Below the pieces are notes generated by a model, which ran no database searches, was not told the DNA's origin, and worked only from the letters and a program-made list of their open reading frames with translations. The translations under genes were made by a program, and so were the position numbers. Positions 1-11,458 of a stretch of 64,000 nucleotides of DNA are shown here, piece after piece. How positions within the stretch are numbered: position 1 is the stretch's first letter; every line of letters starts with the position of its first letter. Source of the stretch: Toxorhynchites rutilus septentrionalis (lineage: Eukaryota; Arthropoda; Insecta; Diptera; Culicidae); the NCBI RefSeq assembly GCF_029784135.1, contig NC_073746.1, positions 6,431,136-6,495,135 on the forward strand, read 5' to 3'.

Positions 1-975
1 GTTTGGTATTTTCTTGATTAGTTTCGAGTCATGCAGAAATTTGTTTTTCATTTGTATGGCAGCTCTCCCTCAGAGATGGGGTGAGTGTCTAACCACCGTG
101 AAAACATTTATTGCCCCCTAAAACCTTCACACGCCAAATTTGGTTTCGTTTGCTTGATTAATTCTCGAGTGATGCAGAAATTTGTGTTTCATTTGTATGG
201 CAGCCCCTCCTTAGAGAGGAAGGTGAAGTGTCTATCCAGCATAGAAACATTTATTGCATCCTAAAACCTCCACATGCCAAATTTCGTTCCATTTGCTTGA
301 TTAATTCTCGAGTAATGCAGAAATTTGTGTTTCTTTTGTATGGCAGCCCCCCTTAGAGAGATGGGTGGAGTGTTAGAGAGGGGGTGGAGAGTCTTACCAC
401 CATAGAATCATTTATTGCACCCTAAAACCTCCATAGGCCTAATTTGGTGTTATTTGCTTGATTAAATCCCGAGTAATGTAGAAATTTGTGTTTCATTTGT
501 ATGGCAGCCCCCCCCTTAGAGAGGGGGGTGGAGAGTCTAACCACCAAAGAAACATTTATTGCACCCTAAAACCTCCTTATGCCTAATTTGGTTTCATTTC
601 CTTGAATAATTCTCGAGTAATGCAGACATTTGTGTTTCTTTTGTATGGCAGCCCCCCTTAGAGAGATGGGTGGAGTGTTAGAGAGGGGGGTGGAGAGTCT
701 CACCACCATAGAATCATTTATTGCACCCTAAAACCTCCATAGGCCTAATTTGGTGTTATTTGCTTGATTAAATCCCGAGTAATGTAGAAATTTGTGTTTA
801 ATTTGTTTGGCAGCCCCCTCTTAGAGAGGGGGAGGGGTCTCAAACTATCACGAAAACCTTCCCCGGTTCCAAAAACCCCTACATACCAATTTTCATGTTG
901 ATCGGTTCAGTAGTTTCCGAGTCCATAAGAATTAGACAGACAGACAGAAATCCATTTTTATATATATGGATATTT
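1..975 (+). repeat. Dispersed repeat with ~145-160-bp tandem units
   Basis: About six imperfect units follow each other. Each carries a 'cttgattaattctcgagt' block, an 'atgcagaaatttgtgttt' block, a purine/C-rich 'gcccccttagagaggggg' block and an 'accatagaaacatttattg' block. Unit starts fall near 151, 294, 454, 598 and 761, so the spacing alternates between about 143 and 160 bp; the longer units carry a duplicated 'gttagagaggggg' piece. The array ends in a (cagacaga) motif followed by 'aatccatttttatata', a 3' end common in dispersed insect repeats. No protein is encoded. Related units recur at 23655-24115. From 976 to about 1270 I see only AT-rich sequence. Confidence 0.75.
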
Positions 976-1276
976 TCTGTTATTGTTATTTTTGTTATTT
1001 CTTATATTTTTTGTAATTTGCGTAGTTTTTGTGATGTTTGTGATTTTTGCACATTTTGTAATAATAATAAATAATTAATTTTAAAAAATATTAACCATCA
1101 GAATTGTCTTAATAATGTTTAATGGTTACTTATGTAGGGTTAAACCAAACTAACCATACAGTCGCCAGTATCACCGGACTTCGTGGAATCCACAAATGCT
1201 TTCATCAGAGTGGCAGCTTCTATCGAAGAAACCGAAAAAGGCACATGAGGCTAGTTATAATGTGCGTCATGAGTGT

Positions 1277-1549
1277 GCTCCCGTGGCCGAGTGGTTAGCG
1301 TCATAACTAACATGCCGGGTGTTCGGGTTCGATTCCCGTTCTGGTCGGGGGAATTTTTCGTCGAAGAAATCTGTGATCACGCGTATTCTAGAGCTTGCCA
1401 CTCAGAATGCATTCAAGGCGTGTTATTTGGCATAGAAATCTCAACTAAGTACTAATAAAAATGACGCAAGTAATACTAAGTTGAGACGGCGAAGTTCCTC
1501 TAGGAACGTTAGTGCCATTGAAGAAGAAGAAGAAGAAGAAGAAGAAGAA
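1277..1549 (+). mobile_element. tRNA-derived SINE, copy 1
   Basis: The head is tRNA-like: an A-box-like 'tggccgagtggttagcg' near 1284-1300 and a B-box 'gggttcgattccc' near 1323-1335, as expected for an internal Pol III promoter. The body matches a second copy at 44226-44495 through its length. The 3' end is a (GAA)n microsatellite at about 1518-1550. A short possible duplication, 'gagtgt', flanks it. A tail-like fragment ('aatgacgcaagtgaaatacc...gttgagaagac') recurs at about 1712-1750. This is a Feilai-type mosquito SINE by general resemblance; the family name is inference. Confidence 0.75.
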
Positions 1550-2517
1550 GAGTGTAGAATATTCTTCTGCGTATGAAAGCATCTCATTAGTGATTGCTTC
1601 AATTGTAAAAAGTAGAGTTTAATAATACGAAGTACATATGCTGATTCTAATAATGACAAAAAGATCTGAAGAATTTCTTCTGACTTCCAAATTTCAACTA
1701 CAAAATAGTTTAAATGACGCAAGTGAAATACCACGTTGAGAAGACAAAACACATCTCTCAATCGACTGCCGGTCCGAGCGTGACAATCCAATGACGGCTT
1801 GCCGGTCCCTTCTTTTGAACGATTTCTATCAGTCATCAGTCTGGGTAGCTAGATATGCACTCGTCCTTGAAGTATTTTGCGATTCTGCACACTAAATGTG
1901 ATCTAAAACGCAAATTTTTCAAACACCATTCGGTGTCGGTGCAACTGTTTTCTACAAGTTAAAATAGCAGCACTTATTTTTCACGATTGATGTTAACAGC
2001 TGTCAAAAAGATAAACATTCGTGGTGGCGATATGCCTGCTGCTCTCGTGAGGGTTTTTGTAGAGGAAGAGAACCGAAAGCAAAAAGCTTAGAAAACAGAG
2101 ATGCTGTTCCAACGCGATGGATGTTCCGCGGATGGGGGAACACAACGGGAGAACGTGGAATAGCGCAGTGATTGAGATGATTGCAGCGATCCCGGTGAAA
2201 AGGGACGATGAGAAGAGGCACCAGATATGATCGGCGAAATATGGTTTTCTTCCAAAGGGGTTAGCATTTAATATGGCTCTCGACATCCGCATATTTTCCC
2301 CTCTTGAAACGAAATCTAATTCTTGAACATGTCCAATATTATATTATATACTTCCATATATAAAATACGAGGTTTGTGAGAAGCAAAGTGAATTGCTACG
2401 ATATTGCATTAAGTACCGTGAAAAAAAAGTATGATACAATTTTCGTAATTTTAAGAATGTTTTCATTTGTTATTATACAAAATTATTCAAAACAGAATTG
2501 AACTAGTTTCTCAGCGA
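1550..2517. other. No gene seen
   Basis: AT-rich sequence with short open frames on both strands and no recognisable domain. It contains the SINE-tail fragment near 1712-1750 and nothing else that I can support. Confidence 0.5.
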
Positions 2518-2893
2518 TTACTCATCGTCGTGACCTTTGTCGATACTGTCGAAAAAATCAGACAGAGATCCTTTCACCATCGGCTCCGTCTTCATCACTC
2601 GAGCGAACCAGAAATGTGTGAGGTACACTTGGAAAGACGTAGAATTATTTGGGTTAACAGATATTCCTTCCAATAACCGGTTCGGCTTTATGCAACTGAA
2701 TGGAGTGAGCCAGCGCTTTGCACGCATTACAGTATTACGGAACAATGAAGCAATGACTGAAAGTGCGCATGCAACCGAGTCGTCATTGAAATCTGTTCGA
2801 TGTAGACGGCAACCGGAATCGACGAAAGCCGAATGTATCATTTGTGAAACATTCTTCCTTCGCGCACCGAAACAAATGACGTGCATTGTCTGA
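2518..2893. other. Unrecognised open segment on both strands
   Basis: A 118-codon frame on + (2537-2893) and a 122-codon frame on - (2518-2886) overlap almost completely. Composition here is more GC-rich than the flanks. I recognise no domain in either. The + frame ends in a Cys-rich stretch (C-x2-C and a later C), the - frame has no motif. It may be an eroded element or an old exon. I cannot choose a strand. Confidence 0.15.
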
Positions 2894-3975
2894 CGAATTC
2901 ATGCAAAAAAAAAACTTTTCGTTTGAAAAATCATGAAAGGGAATGCAATTCAGAGAATGATTATCTTCGATTTTATTGTACTATGATAATTCACAAGCTT
3001 CTTTTTTCCTATAAATTCTTAAAAGAGAAAAAAAAGTTACACTTCCAAAACTGACAAATTTCGAGGTCACATATTTTTGTTTGTATTTCATGAGGGCGTG
3101 TTTTGTCCCATTCCTTCCGCGATTCATTAGTTTGCATTCTATAGTCGTGAAATTTCCATGAAAAGAATCTCAAGATAATACAACTGATAGAACTATTCAC
3201 TTCTCGAAACATCAAATAGAGAAAAAGATTTTTTTGTTCTGTGTTTTTTTGTACTAAGTACATGTGTCCAACATTATGGTAATTTTTGATTTTCTCATCA
3301 ACAAGTCAGCCAGCCAGTACGGGAAATGTCGAGTTGGATGTCCAAGCAAAATTTTAACAAGGGGGGACCCCGGCCTGGAAGGTCGGAAAATAATGAATTT
3401 TCGTGATTTTTTTTTTTAATGTTAGGAATTTTTTTACCGGGTATTTTGATTATTGTTTATATTTGAAGATGTGTTTTCCATTTTTTGAGTGCACGAAAAA
3501 TGATTATTACGCTATCGAGAGCTGGATGCGTAGATGTTGTCTGAAAATCGGTACCTTGTTGGTGGTTTCGGTTCTGAAGAAACGGGATGTTGCAGAACGA
3601 ATTCCAATGAATATTTTGAAACTTGAGGACAACAACTTTTTGAAAATTCGAAAAATTACCAAAATGGCGTCCATTTGTGTTAAAAATGAATTATTTTTCA
3701 TGAAAAATTTCTGTTTAGATGCGAAAAAATGAGATATCAAAAAACGGTCATGTAACGCTTTACATAACTATTTTTTTTACATTCTGATAAAAAATTTCAG
3801 CCAAATCGAGTAGATCGATACCATAATCGGATGAGATATCGATACCATCAGTTGAAAAAACATGGTTCCTAGAAAAACAAGTTTAAAAATCCGTACATCA
3901 ATACTATATCACTTGAGGTGACATCATACTTTTGGCTGTAACTTTCGAACGAAATGAAATATCGAAAAATCCTTT
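2894..3975. other. AT-rich, no gene seen
   Basis: Poly-A/T-rich sequence with frames that look non-coding. A 'ggggggaccccgg' block at 3361-3373 recurs inverted at about 5353-5365, on the other side of the mariner insertion. Confidence 0.5.
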
Positions 3976-3977
3976 TA

Positions 3978-5277
3978 AAGGGTGTGTCACATCAAATTGC
4001 ATCACGGAAAAAATGCTGTAGAAATTCGCCCAGTAGACCCCGATCCTTTTGAAAATTTTAGATAGTAAAATAAAAACTATTAAACAACTTTTGGCATTTT
4101 CTTTTTATTCATACTTCGAGCCCAAGCCCGTATGCTCGCACCTTCCTCTTTACCCCGTCCATGAGGTTCTGTACAACGTCAGGTTGTAGTTTTTTTGAAC
4201 AGAAATCCATTTTCTCTTGAAGTCCGCCTCCGATTTGACAACTTTTGGGTTCTTCCGGAGGGCCTGCTTCATAATCGCCCAATATTTCTGTATTGGGCGA
4301 AGCTCCGGCGCGTTGGGCGGATTCATTTCCTTTGGCACGAAGGTGACCCCGTTGGCTTCGTACCACTCCAACACGTCCTTTGAATAGTGGCACGAAGCGA
4401 GATCCGGTCAGAAGATGGTCGGGCCCTCGTGCTGCTTCAATAGAGGTAGTAAGCGCTTCTGTAGGCACTCCTTAAGGTAAACCTGCCCGTTTACCGTGCC
4501 GGTCATCACGAAGGGGGCGCTCCGCTTTCCGCAAGAGCAGATCGCTTGCCACACCATGTACTTTTTGGCAAACTTGGATAGTTTTTGCTTGCGAATCTCC
4601 TCCGGAACGCTGAATTTGTCCTCTGCGGAGAAGAACAACAGGCCCGGCAGCTGACGAAAGTCCGCTTTGACGTAGGTTTCGTCGTCCATTACCAGGCAAT
4701 GCGGCTTCGTCAGCATTTCGGTGTACAGCTTCCGGGCTCGCGTCTTCCCCACCATGTTTTGCCTTTCGTCGCGGTTAGGAGCCTTCTGAACCTTGTATGT
4801 ACACAGGCCCTCCCGCTGCTTGGTCCGCTGGACGAATGAACTTGACAAATTCAGCTTATTGGCGACATCCCGGACCGAACTTCTCGGATCACGTCTAAAC
4901 TGCTTAACTACGCGCTTGTGATCTTTTTCACTGACGGAGCATCCATTTTTGCCGTTCTTCACCTTCCGGTCGATGGTTAGGTTCTCGAAGTATCGTTTTA
5001 GTACTCTGCTGACCGTGGATTGGACGATTCCCAGCATCTTACCGATGTCCCGATGTGACAACTCCGGATTATCGAAATGAGTGCACAGGATTAATTCACG
5101 ACGCTCGTTTTCGTTCGACGACATTTTTCCAAATTTACGAAAAATTGACAGTGAAGCATGGCCAACGTGATCTATACACTCTTATCTGATTATAAGCGAA
5201 AGCTGAAGATATAATTCCTAAAAAATTAAATTGCTACAGCGTTTTTTCCGTGATGCAATTTAATGTGACACACCCTT
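3978..5277 (-). mobile_element. DD37E mariner/Tc1-type element, copy 1 (inactive)
   Basis: A 1300-bp element bounded by TA at 3976-3977 and 5278-5279, the usual Tc1/mariner target duplication. The terminal inverted repeats are about 44 bp (3978-4021 and 5234-5277), begin AAGGGTGTGTCACAT and differ at only a few positions. The single gene inside runs on the minus strand. The length and the catalytic spacing (see the transposase entry) fit the DD37E clade known from mosquitoes. Confidence 0.92.
4109..5124 (-). pseudogene. DD37E mariner transposase, disrupted
   Basis: Cut-and-paste transposase. The frame opens at 5124 (MSSNENE). Two helix-turn-helix regions occupy roughly residues 10-110 ('IGKMLGIVQSTVSRVLKRY', then 'RDVANKLNLSSSFVQR'), followed by the catalytic core. 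The first Asp is in 'MDDETYVKADF'. The second is in 'PDLASCHY', which directly follows an in-frame TGA at 4408-4410, where the sister copy at 51237 has Trp. Thirty-seven residues later, where the family has Glu, this copy has Gln ('RPIQKYWA'). A further frameshift near 4160 moves the C-terminus to another frame. With a nonsense codon, a lost catalytic acid and a frameshift, it cannot encode an active enzyme. Confidence 0.9.
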
Positions 5278-5279
5278 TA

Positions 5280-7131
5280 GGACAACATTTCTGTGGGCAT
5301 AAGCTTCCCAAAAATGCCAAAAACAAAAATTCGATTTTTTCGATTTTTCAGACCGGGGTCCCCCCTCCATATCGAACAAAAAAAACGAGAGAAGAAAACG
5401 CGAACTTTTGTCTTTTTTGTGACTAGAAACTCAAATTGACGAGTGTTGACGATAAACTCGAATCTAATGATGTAAATTCCTAGAGAGTGATCTCCTGTAT
5501 AATTCGAATCTAAGAATCGATCTCTCATCCCTAACTTTTTCCACCAAAATTCAGTGATTCAAATCCAGAAAAAAAACACGAAAAAACACGATGCAGTTTT
5601 GTAGTGTCCGATTTACAACAGGAGGATTCTACGTCACATCAACCGCTGATTTTCTAGTCCTCTACATTTTTTTCAAAACTTTGTATATAAGGTGGAAAAG
5701 TCGATGAACTTTGTAGACAAAATAACAAATTAAACACACTGTTAATAAAATCATGCTCTAAAATTGAATCAAAAACATTCATATTGATGGGGTTCTGAGA
5801 AAATATGTAATCCGCCATTTTGTAGTGACCGCCATCTTGGATTTGAATTTTTCATAAATAGCTGTATTCTACTAGTCAAGCCCTTTCATTTGATACCCAC
5901 ATTGGCTATTCAAATGGAGTTATTATACAAATTATTCAAAATTCCGAAAATCAAAAATAAAATACTCCGGATAATCGAGTCTAAAATTCCGGATAATCGA
6001 ATCCCGGATAATCGAGTCCGACCTGTATATGGTATTTTTGGGTATCGAGGCTATTGAAAAAATAATGTTTTATTCATAACATTTTTGTGAATAAATTCTC
6101 ACGTCAATCTCAAGTCAATCGCGATAATTTTTTTGGCAATTAACGAATAAAACATTAGTAGTAATTCTGACGAATCCTAAGAAACATATTTTTGAGAAAA
6201 ATTAAGTCTAAATTTCAAAATTATGTTTTCTAAAATTTTGCAAGCTTTCCGAACGGGAGAAGAAATTTCAAGTATGCAAAGTTTGCCAAAGTCTTTACAC
6301 CTACAACGTTTCACTACAATCTGATATGGTGCTACCAATGCTATTTATAGCTTTTTTTACAAATTAAAAAAAATGAAGTTAAATATTTAAAATATTTTTT
6401 GTGCGAGTGTAATATTTTTAGAAAAAAATTGATATTTTTTCATGAAAATTTCAACAATATTCATATTTCATTATTGAACCAAATTTATTATTGGCACTTT
6501 TCAAAAAGTAGTCCAATTTTTTATGCAAAGTTTCTTTAATGACCAATGGTCTTTACACCCATAACGTTTCACTACAATCTGAGATGATGCTGCCAACTTC
6601 CGAGACGAGTTGGCTTGATGTTTGTCGAATAGCAGTTGAAATGAGAAAAATTAAATTGCATTATATAGTTTTTCCTTTGACAAAGGCAAAAATTCAAGTT
6701 GGGCGGCGGACATGGTGAACAGCGTTTATGACCTCGATGCTGTAATAACCAAATACGCGCAATTTAAGTCATTGATTCCGTTCAGGTACCTAAAATGGAA
6801 CACAATTGGCTCCGATGCTAACTATTTGTTTCGAGCCTAGTGTAATTTTCGGTGCAATTGAACGAGTTGCCTAAGCATTGTGTTCTGTTCCACTTTAAAC
6901 GTCTACAAAATAATAATTTTGTATACAATCGAAATCACTTATGCCGACGAAAATTCTTGTTCACCAACTTTAATTTTGGACTTCCGAAATGCTTTAAACA
7001 CGAACAGATGGATTTCGCACATTTTCCAACTGAAAACAATACAAATCGCCTTCGGAAAACTGGAAATTTCTGAATAAACTCTTCTTCTAAATGTGTTTCC
7101 ATAGCTCTAAGAGACATAAGCATAAGTGGTC
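5280..7131. other. No gene; repeat fragments
   Basis: A dispersed repeat lies at about 5640-5925 ('gccatcttggattt', 'tactagtcaagccctttcat') and is related to 53516-54000. At about 5960-6030, 'ccggataatcgagtc' is repeated three times, like the ends of pogo-type elements. An imperfect direct repeat (6291-6338 and 6549-6596, 'acgtttcactacaatctga') lies 258 bp apart. Short frames at 6852-7077 show no domain. Confidence 0.5.
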
Positions 7132-7170
7132 AGAAAGATATTTTTTTTTTATTTTTTTTTTTTTTTTTTA

Positions 7171-8151
7171 CATTGTTGAAATCGATGGTGTGGTTTCGGA
7201 AAAATCTCTCCAACTAAAAGATTTCGAAAACGCAGAGGGTATTTTTCATGATGTAAAACTTCCTCATGTGAAAATTTTGGAAGTAAGATCCCTGAATTCA
7301 TTTTTAATGGATGGTAACGAAAAGAAATATTTCCCATCTGGTTCTTTCAGAATCTCCTTTGAGGGCACAGCTCTTCCAAATTATGTGCTCATTGATAAGC
7401 TTCGTCTTCCAGTTCGATTATTTACTCCCAAAATTATGACATGCACTAATTGCAAACAGTTAGGTCACACTAAAACCTTCTGTTGCAATTAAATTAAATG
7501 TTCTAAGTGTGGAGTCGATCATGATGAAAGTATTTGCAACAAGGATGCTGATAAATGCATTCTTTGTGGAGGTGTTCCTCACACAGTTAAGGAATGTCCA
7601 AAATACAAATCCCGTTCTATTAAACTTAAACAATCACTTAAGGATCGTTCTAAGCGAACCTTTGCTGATATTCTTAAGGCAGCTTCACCTCAGGTATCCG
7701 AGGTTTCAGAAAATCGTTTGTTTTATCAGAGGATGATGAATCGGATACTACTTTCAATCCAATAATCGCGAGAAGAGCTAGAAAGAGAAAAAATATTTCC
7801 TCCTCCAAGCCTGCTAAAAAAAGAGGGTTATCCTCTAATCAACCAGAAGCTACTTCTCATTTTTCTGCTCCTTCCAACAATAACCCTCCTGGTTGGGGAT
7901 CCTCTAACTATGACGTTCATTTCCCTGAATTGTCATGTCATTCCAGATTCGCTTCTCAATCGGCTCCTGAACCCCAATCATTTACAGGAGGTATTTCTTT
8001 TTCTTCGATTGTTGGATGGATCTTTGATATTTTCGGAATTTCAGATTCAATGAAATGTCTCATTTCTGCTTGGCTCCCTACTATCAGTCAGTTAGCTAAG
8101 CAAATGGTTTCAAAGTGGCCCCTCCTCTCCTTCATTAATTTCGATGCCTAA
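7171..8151 (+). pseudogene. LINE A ORF1 (gag-like), partial and broken
   Basis: Codes for the RNA-binding nucleocapsid-like protein of LINE A. The N-terminal third is missing by 5' truncation. The readable part has the conserved 'FEGTALPNYVLIDKLRLPVR' block, then CCHC knuckles 'CTNCKQLGHTKTFC', 'CSKCGVDHDESIC' and 'CILCGGVPHTVKEC'. An in-frame TAA (7490-7492) separates the first two, where the relatives have Lys. A frameshift near 7710 precedes the Ser/Pro-rich C-terminal part, which ends in 'WPLLSFINFDA'. Its stop at 8149-8151 lies inside the ORF2 start, as in the related elements. Confidence 0.85.
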
Positions 8152-11103
8152 TTTATTGAATGAGTCAGAGAAATCTACTATTTTACAGTGGAATTGTAGA
8201 AGTCTTCTACCAAAACTTGACTCTTTCAAGCAAATGCTCCATTTTTTTAATTGTGATGTGTTTGCTTTATCTGAAACATGGCTTCGTTCGGACAATGTGT
8301 TAAACATCCATGATTTCAATATTATTCGTTTAGACCGTGATGATTCCTATGGAGGAGTTCTCATAGGTATTAAAAAATGCTATCCATTTTACAGGATTCC
8401 CTTGCCTTTAGTCACAGGAATTGAAATTCTTGCGTGTCAGGTACGTATCAAGGGTAGAGATTTGTGCATTGCTTCTATTTATATTCCTCCAAGTACAATG
8501 CTTAGTTATCGAAACCTTGTGAATATAATTGAGCTTCTACCGCAACCTCATCTTATTTTAGGAGATTTCAACTCACATGGAATTGGCTGGGGTGAGTCTT
8601 TTGACGATCGCAGAGCTAATTCTATTTATGATCTATGCGATGAAATCAACATGACAATTTTGAATACAGGTGATATAACAAGGATTGCTCCATCACCAGG
8701 CCGCGCAAGTCGCTTAGATCTATCCCTTTGTTCTTCCTCTTTATAATTAGATTGTTATTGGAAGGTTATCCAAGATCCACATGGAAGTGATCATTTGCCA
8801 ATCACCGTTTCTATTTCGAATTATTCTGAATCGTCAGGAACTATGAATGTTCAGCATGATTTATCTAGAAACATTGATTGGAAGAGATATTCTTCAATTA
8901 TTTCAGAATCAGTGGCATTAGTTCATGAGTTACCCCCGTTAGAAGAGTATAATTTTCTAGCTGGATTAATTCATGATAGTGCTATTGATGCTCAGACGAA
9001 ACGTTTTCCTGGGAATTCGTTTCGCAGTCGTCCTCCTAATCTGTGGTGGGATCAAGATTGCACAGATCTTTATAAAGAAAAATCGAATGCGTTCAAGGAT
9101 TGGCGTAAATCGGGTTCCTGCGAACGTTACGACAATTACATTTATCTGGAGCGTAAATTCAAAAGCTTCATGAAAGCCAAAAAAAGAGGTTATTGGCGTA
9201 ATTTTGTGAATGGGCTTTCCCGAGAGTCTTCTTTGAGCACTCTTTGGAGAGTTGGCAGACAAATGAGAAATTCTTCTCATTCAAATGAACAGATTGAATA
9301 TTCCGAAAGGTGGATTTTTGACTTTGCCAAGAAGATATGCCCAGATTCAGCCCCCGCTCCACCTCCCTTCCTGGAGACTGATGATATTGCTCCTCCATTC
9401 AGTATGGCTGAATTTTTGCTTGCACTTCTGTCGTGTAACAATTCGGCTCCGGGGTCAGATAGGATCAAATTCAACTTATTGAAAAACCTTCCTGATAATG
9501 CGAAGAAACGTTTGTTAAAATTGTTCAATGTTTTTCTTGAGCAGAACGTTGTTCCACATGAGTGGCGACAGATCAAAGTTATAGCTATTCTGAAACCTGG
9601 TAAACCTGCGTCTGATTATAATTCTTATAGACCAATAGCAATGCTTTCTTGCATTCGCAAATTATTAGAGAAAATGATTCTAAGTCGCTTAGACAGCTGG
9701 ATAGAATCCAACAACCTTCTCTCACCTTCGCAGTTCGGGTTTCGTAGAGGCAAAGGAACTAATGATTGTCTTGCTCTGCTTTCATCAGAGGTTGACATCG
9801 CCTTGAGTAAAAAGCAACAAATGGCATCAGTGTTCCTAGACATCAAGGGTGCCTTTGATTCAGTTTCCATTGAGGTTCTTTTTGAAAAACTTCATCTAAA
9901 TGGGTTTTCTCCAAAATTAAATAGTTTTCTGTTTAACCTTATGCGTGAAAAACATATGAGTTCTTCGTCAGTTTCACGAATTAGCTACATGGGTCTCCCT
10001 CAAGGCTCATGTCTTAGTCCAATCCTTTACAACTTTTATGTAAATGACATTGATGTTTGTTTATCAGGTAATTGTACTTTGAGACAATATGCAGTTGATT
10101 GCGTAGTGTCGGTAATGGGCAAAGACAGTATTGATCTGTATAATCTCTTGCAGATTTCTCTTGATAGTTTGGTTGATTGGGCTTGTAAATTGGGTTTTGA
10201 GTTTTCTACTGAAAAGTCAGAGATGGTTGTGTTTTCAAGAAAACACCATCCTGCTCAACTGCAACTTAAACTTTTGGGTAGAACAATTAGGCTCTCTTTG
10301 TCATTCAAGTATTTAGGAGTTGTGTTTGACTCCAGAGGCACATGGGGTAAACATATAGGCTACTTGAAACAAAAATGTCAGAAACGAATAAATTTGCTTC
10401 GATCCATAACAGGGACTTGATGGGGGGCCCATCCTGACGACTTAATTAGGTTGTATAAAACAACCGTTCTATCTGTTATGGAGTATGGAAGTTTTTGCTT
10501 CAGATCCGCTGCCCGTACTCATATTCTGCAACTGGAGAGAATTCAATATCGCTGTTTGCGTATTGCTCTAGGATGTATGCAGTCAACGCATACAAGGAGC
10601 CTAGAAATTTTAGCTGGCATCCTTCCTCTTTCTGTGCGCTTTTTCGAGTTATCATTCCGTTTTTTGATACGTTGTGAAACACTCAATCCGATAGTGATAG
10701 CAAACTTTGAAAAAATGCTAACCTTAGGTACTCAATCTAAGCGAATGTTACTATATCATGAATTTCTGACCCTGGAAAGCCCATCGGATTCATCTGGTTT
10801 CCAATCCATTCCTTCAATTTTGTTCAATCCTTCTATTAATTTTGACTTGACAATGAGAGTTTATGTTAGTGGTATTTCAGGTGATCTCCGCCAAATAGTT
10901 ATGCCTGCAATATTCTTGTCAAGATATAAACATATTGACTCAACCAAAACTTTTTTTACTGATGGATCCAGTCTTTATGGTTCCACAGGCTTTGGGGTAT
11001 TTAATATTGACTTCTCCACATTCCGTAAGCTTAGTTTACCTTGTTCGGTGTTTGTTGCGGAATGGGCTGCGATATACACTGCTTTACAACATATTCAGTT
11101 CTT
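8144..11103 (+). pseudogene. LINE A ORF2, 5' part: endonuclease and reverse transcriptase
   Basis: Begins at the ATG overlapping the ORF1 stop (ATGCCTAA). The APE-type endonuclease covers roughly the first 220 codons ('LQWNCRSL', 'LSETWL', 'GDFNSHGIGWG'). The reverse transcriptase follows ('PGSDRIKFNLLKNLP', 'SYRPIAMLSCIRKLLEKM', 'FGFRRGKGTNDCLALL', 'FLDIKGAFDSVS', 'GLPQGSCLSPILYNF'). It stays in one frame with two nonsense codons, TAA at 8744-8746 and TGA at 10418-10420. The catalytic box reads YAVD instead of the family's [Y/L]ADD, so the RT would be dead even without the stops. It is cut in the RNase H domain, after 'FVAEWAAIYTALQHIQF', by LINE B. Confidence 0.92.
11091..11103 (+). repeat. 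Target-site duplication of LINE B, left
   Basis: 'atattcagttctt' is repeated exactly at 17283-17295. In LINE A it codes for part of 'QHIQFL', which shows that the duplication came from the LINE A coding sequence. Confidence 0.95.
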
Positions 11104-11458
11104 TTTTTTTTTTTTTTTTATTAATTCGTTTATTTTTTGCAGGCTCAGTAACTTAAGTTTAAAGGAGCCGAATTCTTAAATATAATTTTAAAACTATATA
11201 TATAAACATTTTTCTTACATCTATGGTTAGTAAGGTGGAAAACCGATTACTCGCGGTGTACTCGAGTTTAGAAGGGTGACATATTTTTAGGAGAAGGATG
11301 GGGTATAAGGAAACTGTAACAATGTTGATTAACACTCAATTCTTAAATCTGTTTGTAAATCTATAGTGTTTTTACATTGCAACTTATTCTACTATTTATA
11401 GCAAGGGGACGAATTACCCGCAAAGGAAGGAAAGGAGGGTATAAGGACATAGGGACAA

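Noticed and set aside
1284..1350. Possible functional tRNA gene
   Set aside because: It has A and B boxes but no complete acceptor pairing, and the same sequence with the same non-tRNA body recurs at 44226. It is a SINE head.
3403..3740. 109-codon plus and 77-codon minus frames
   Set aside because: Low-complexity, Phe/Lys-rich translation of AT-rich repeat sequence with no domain.
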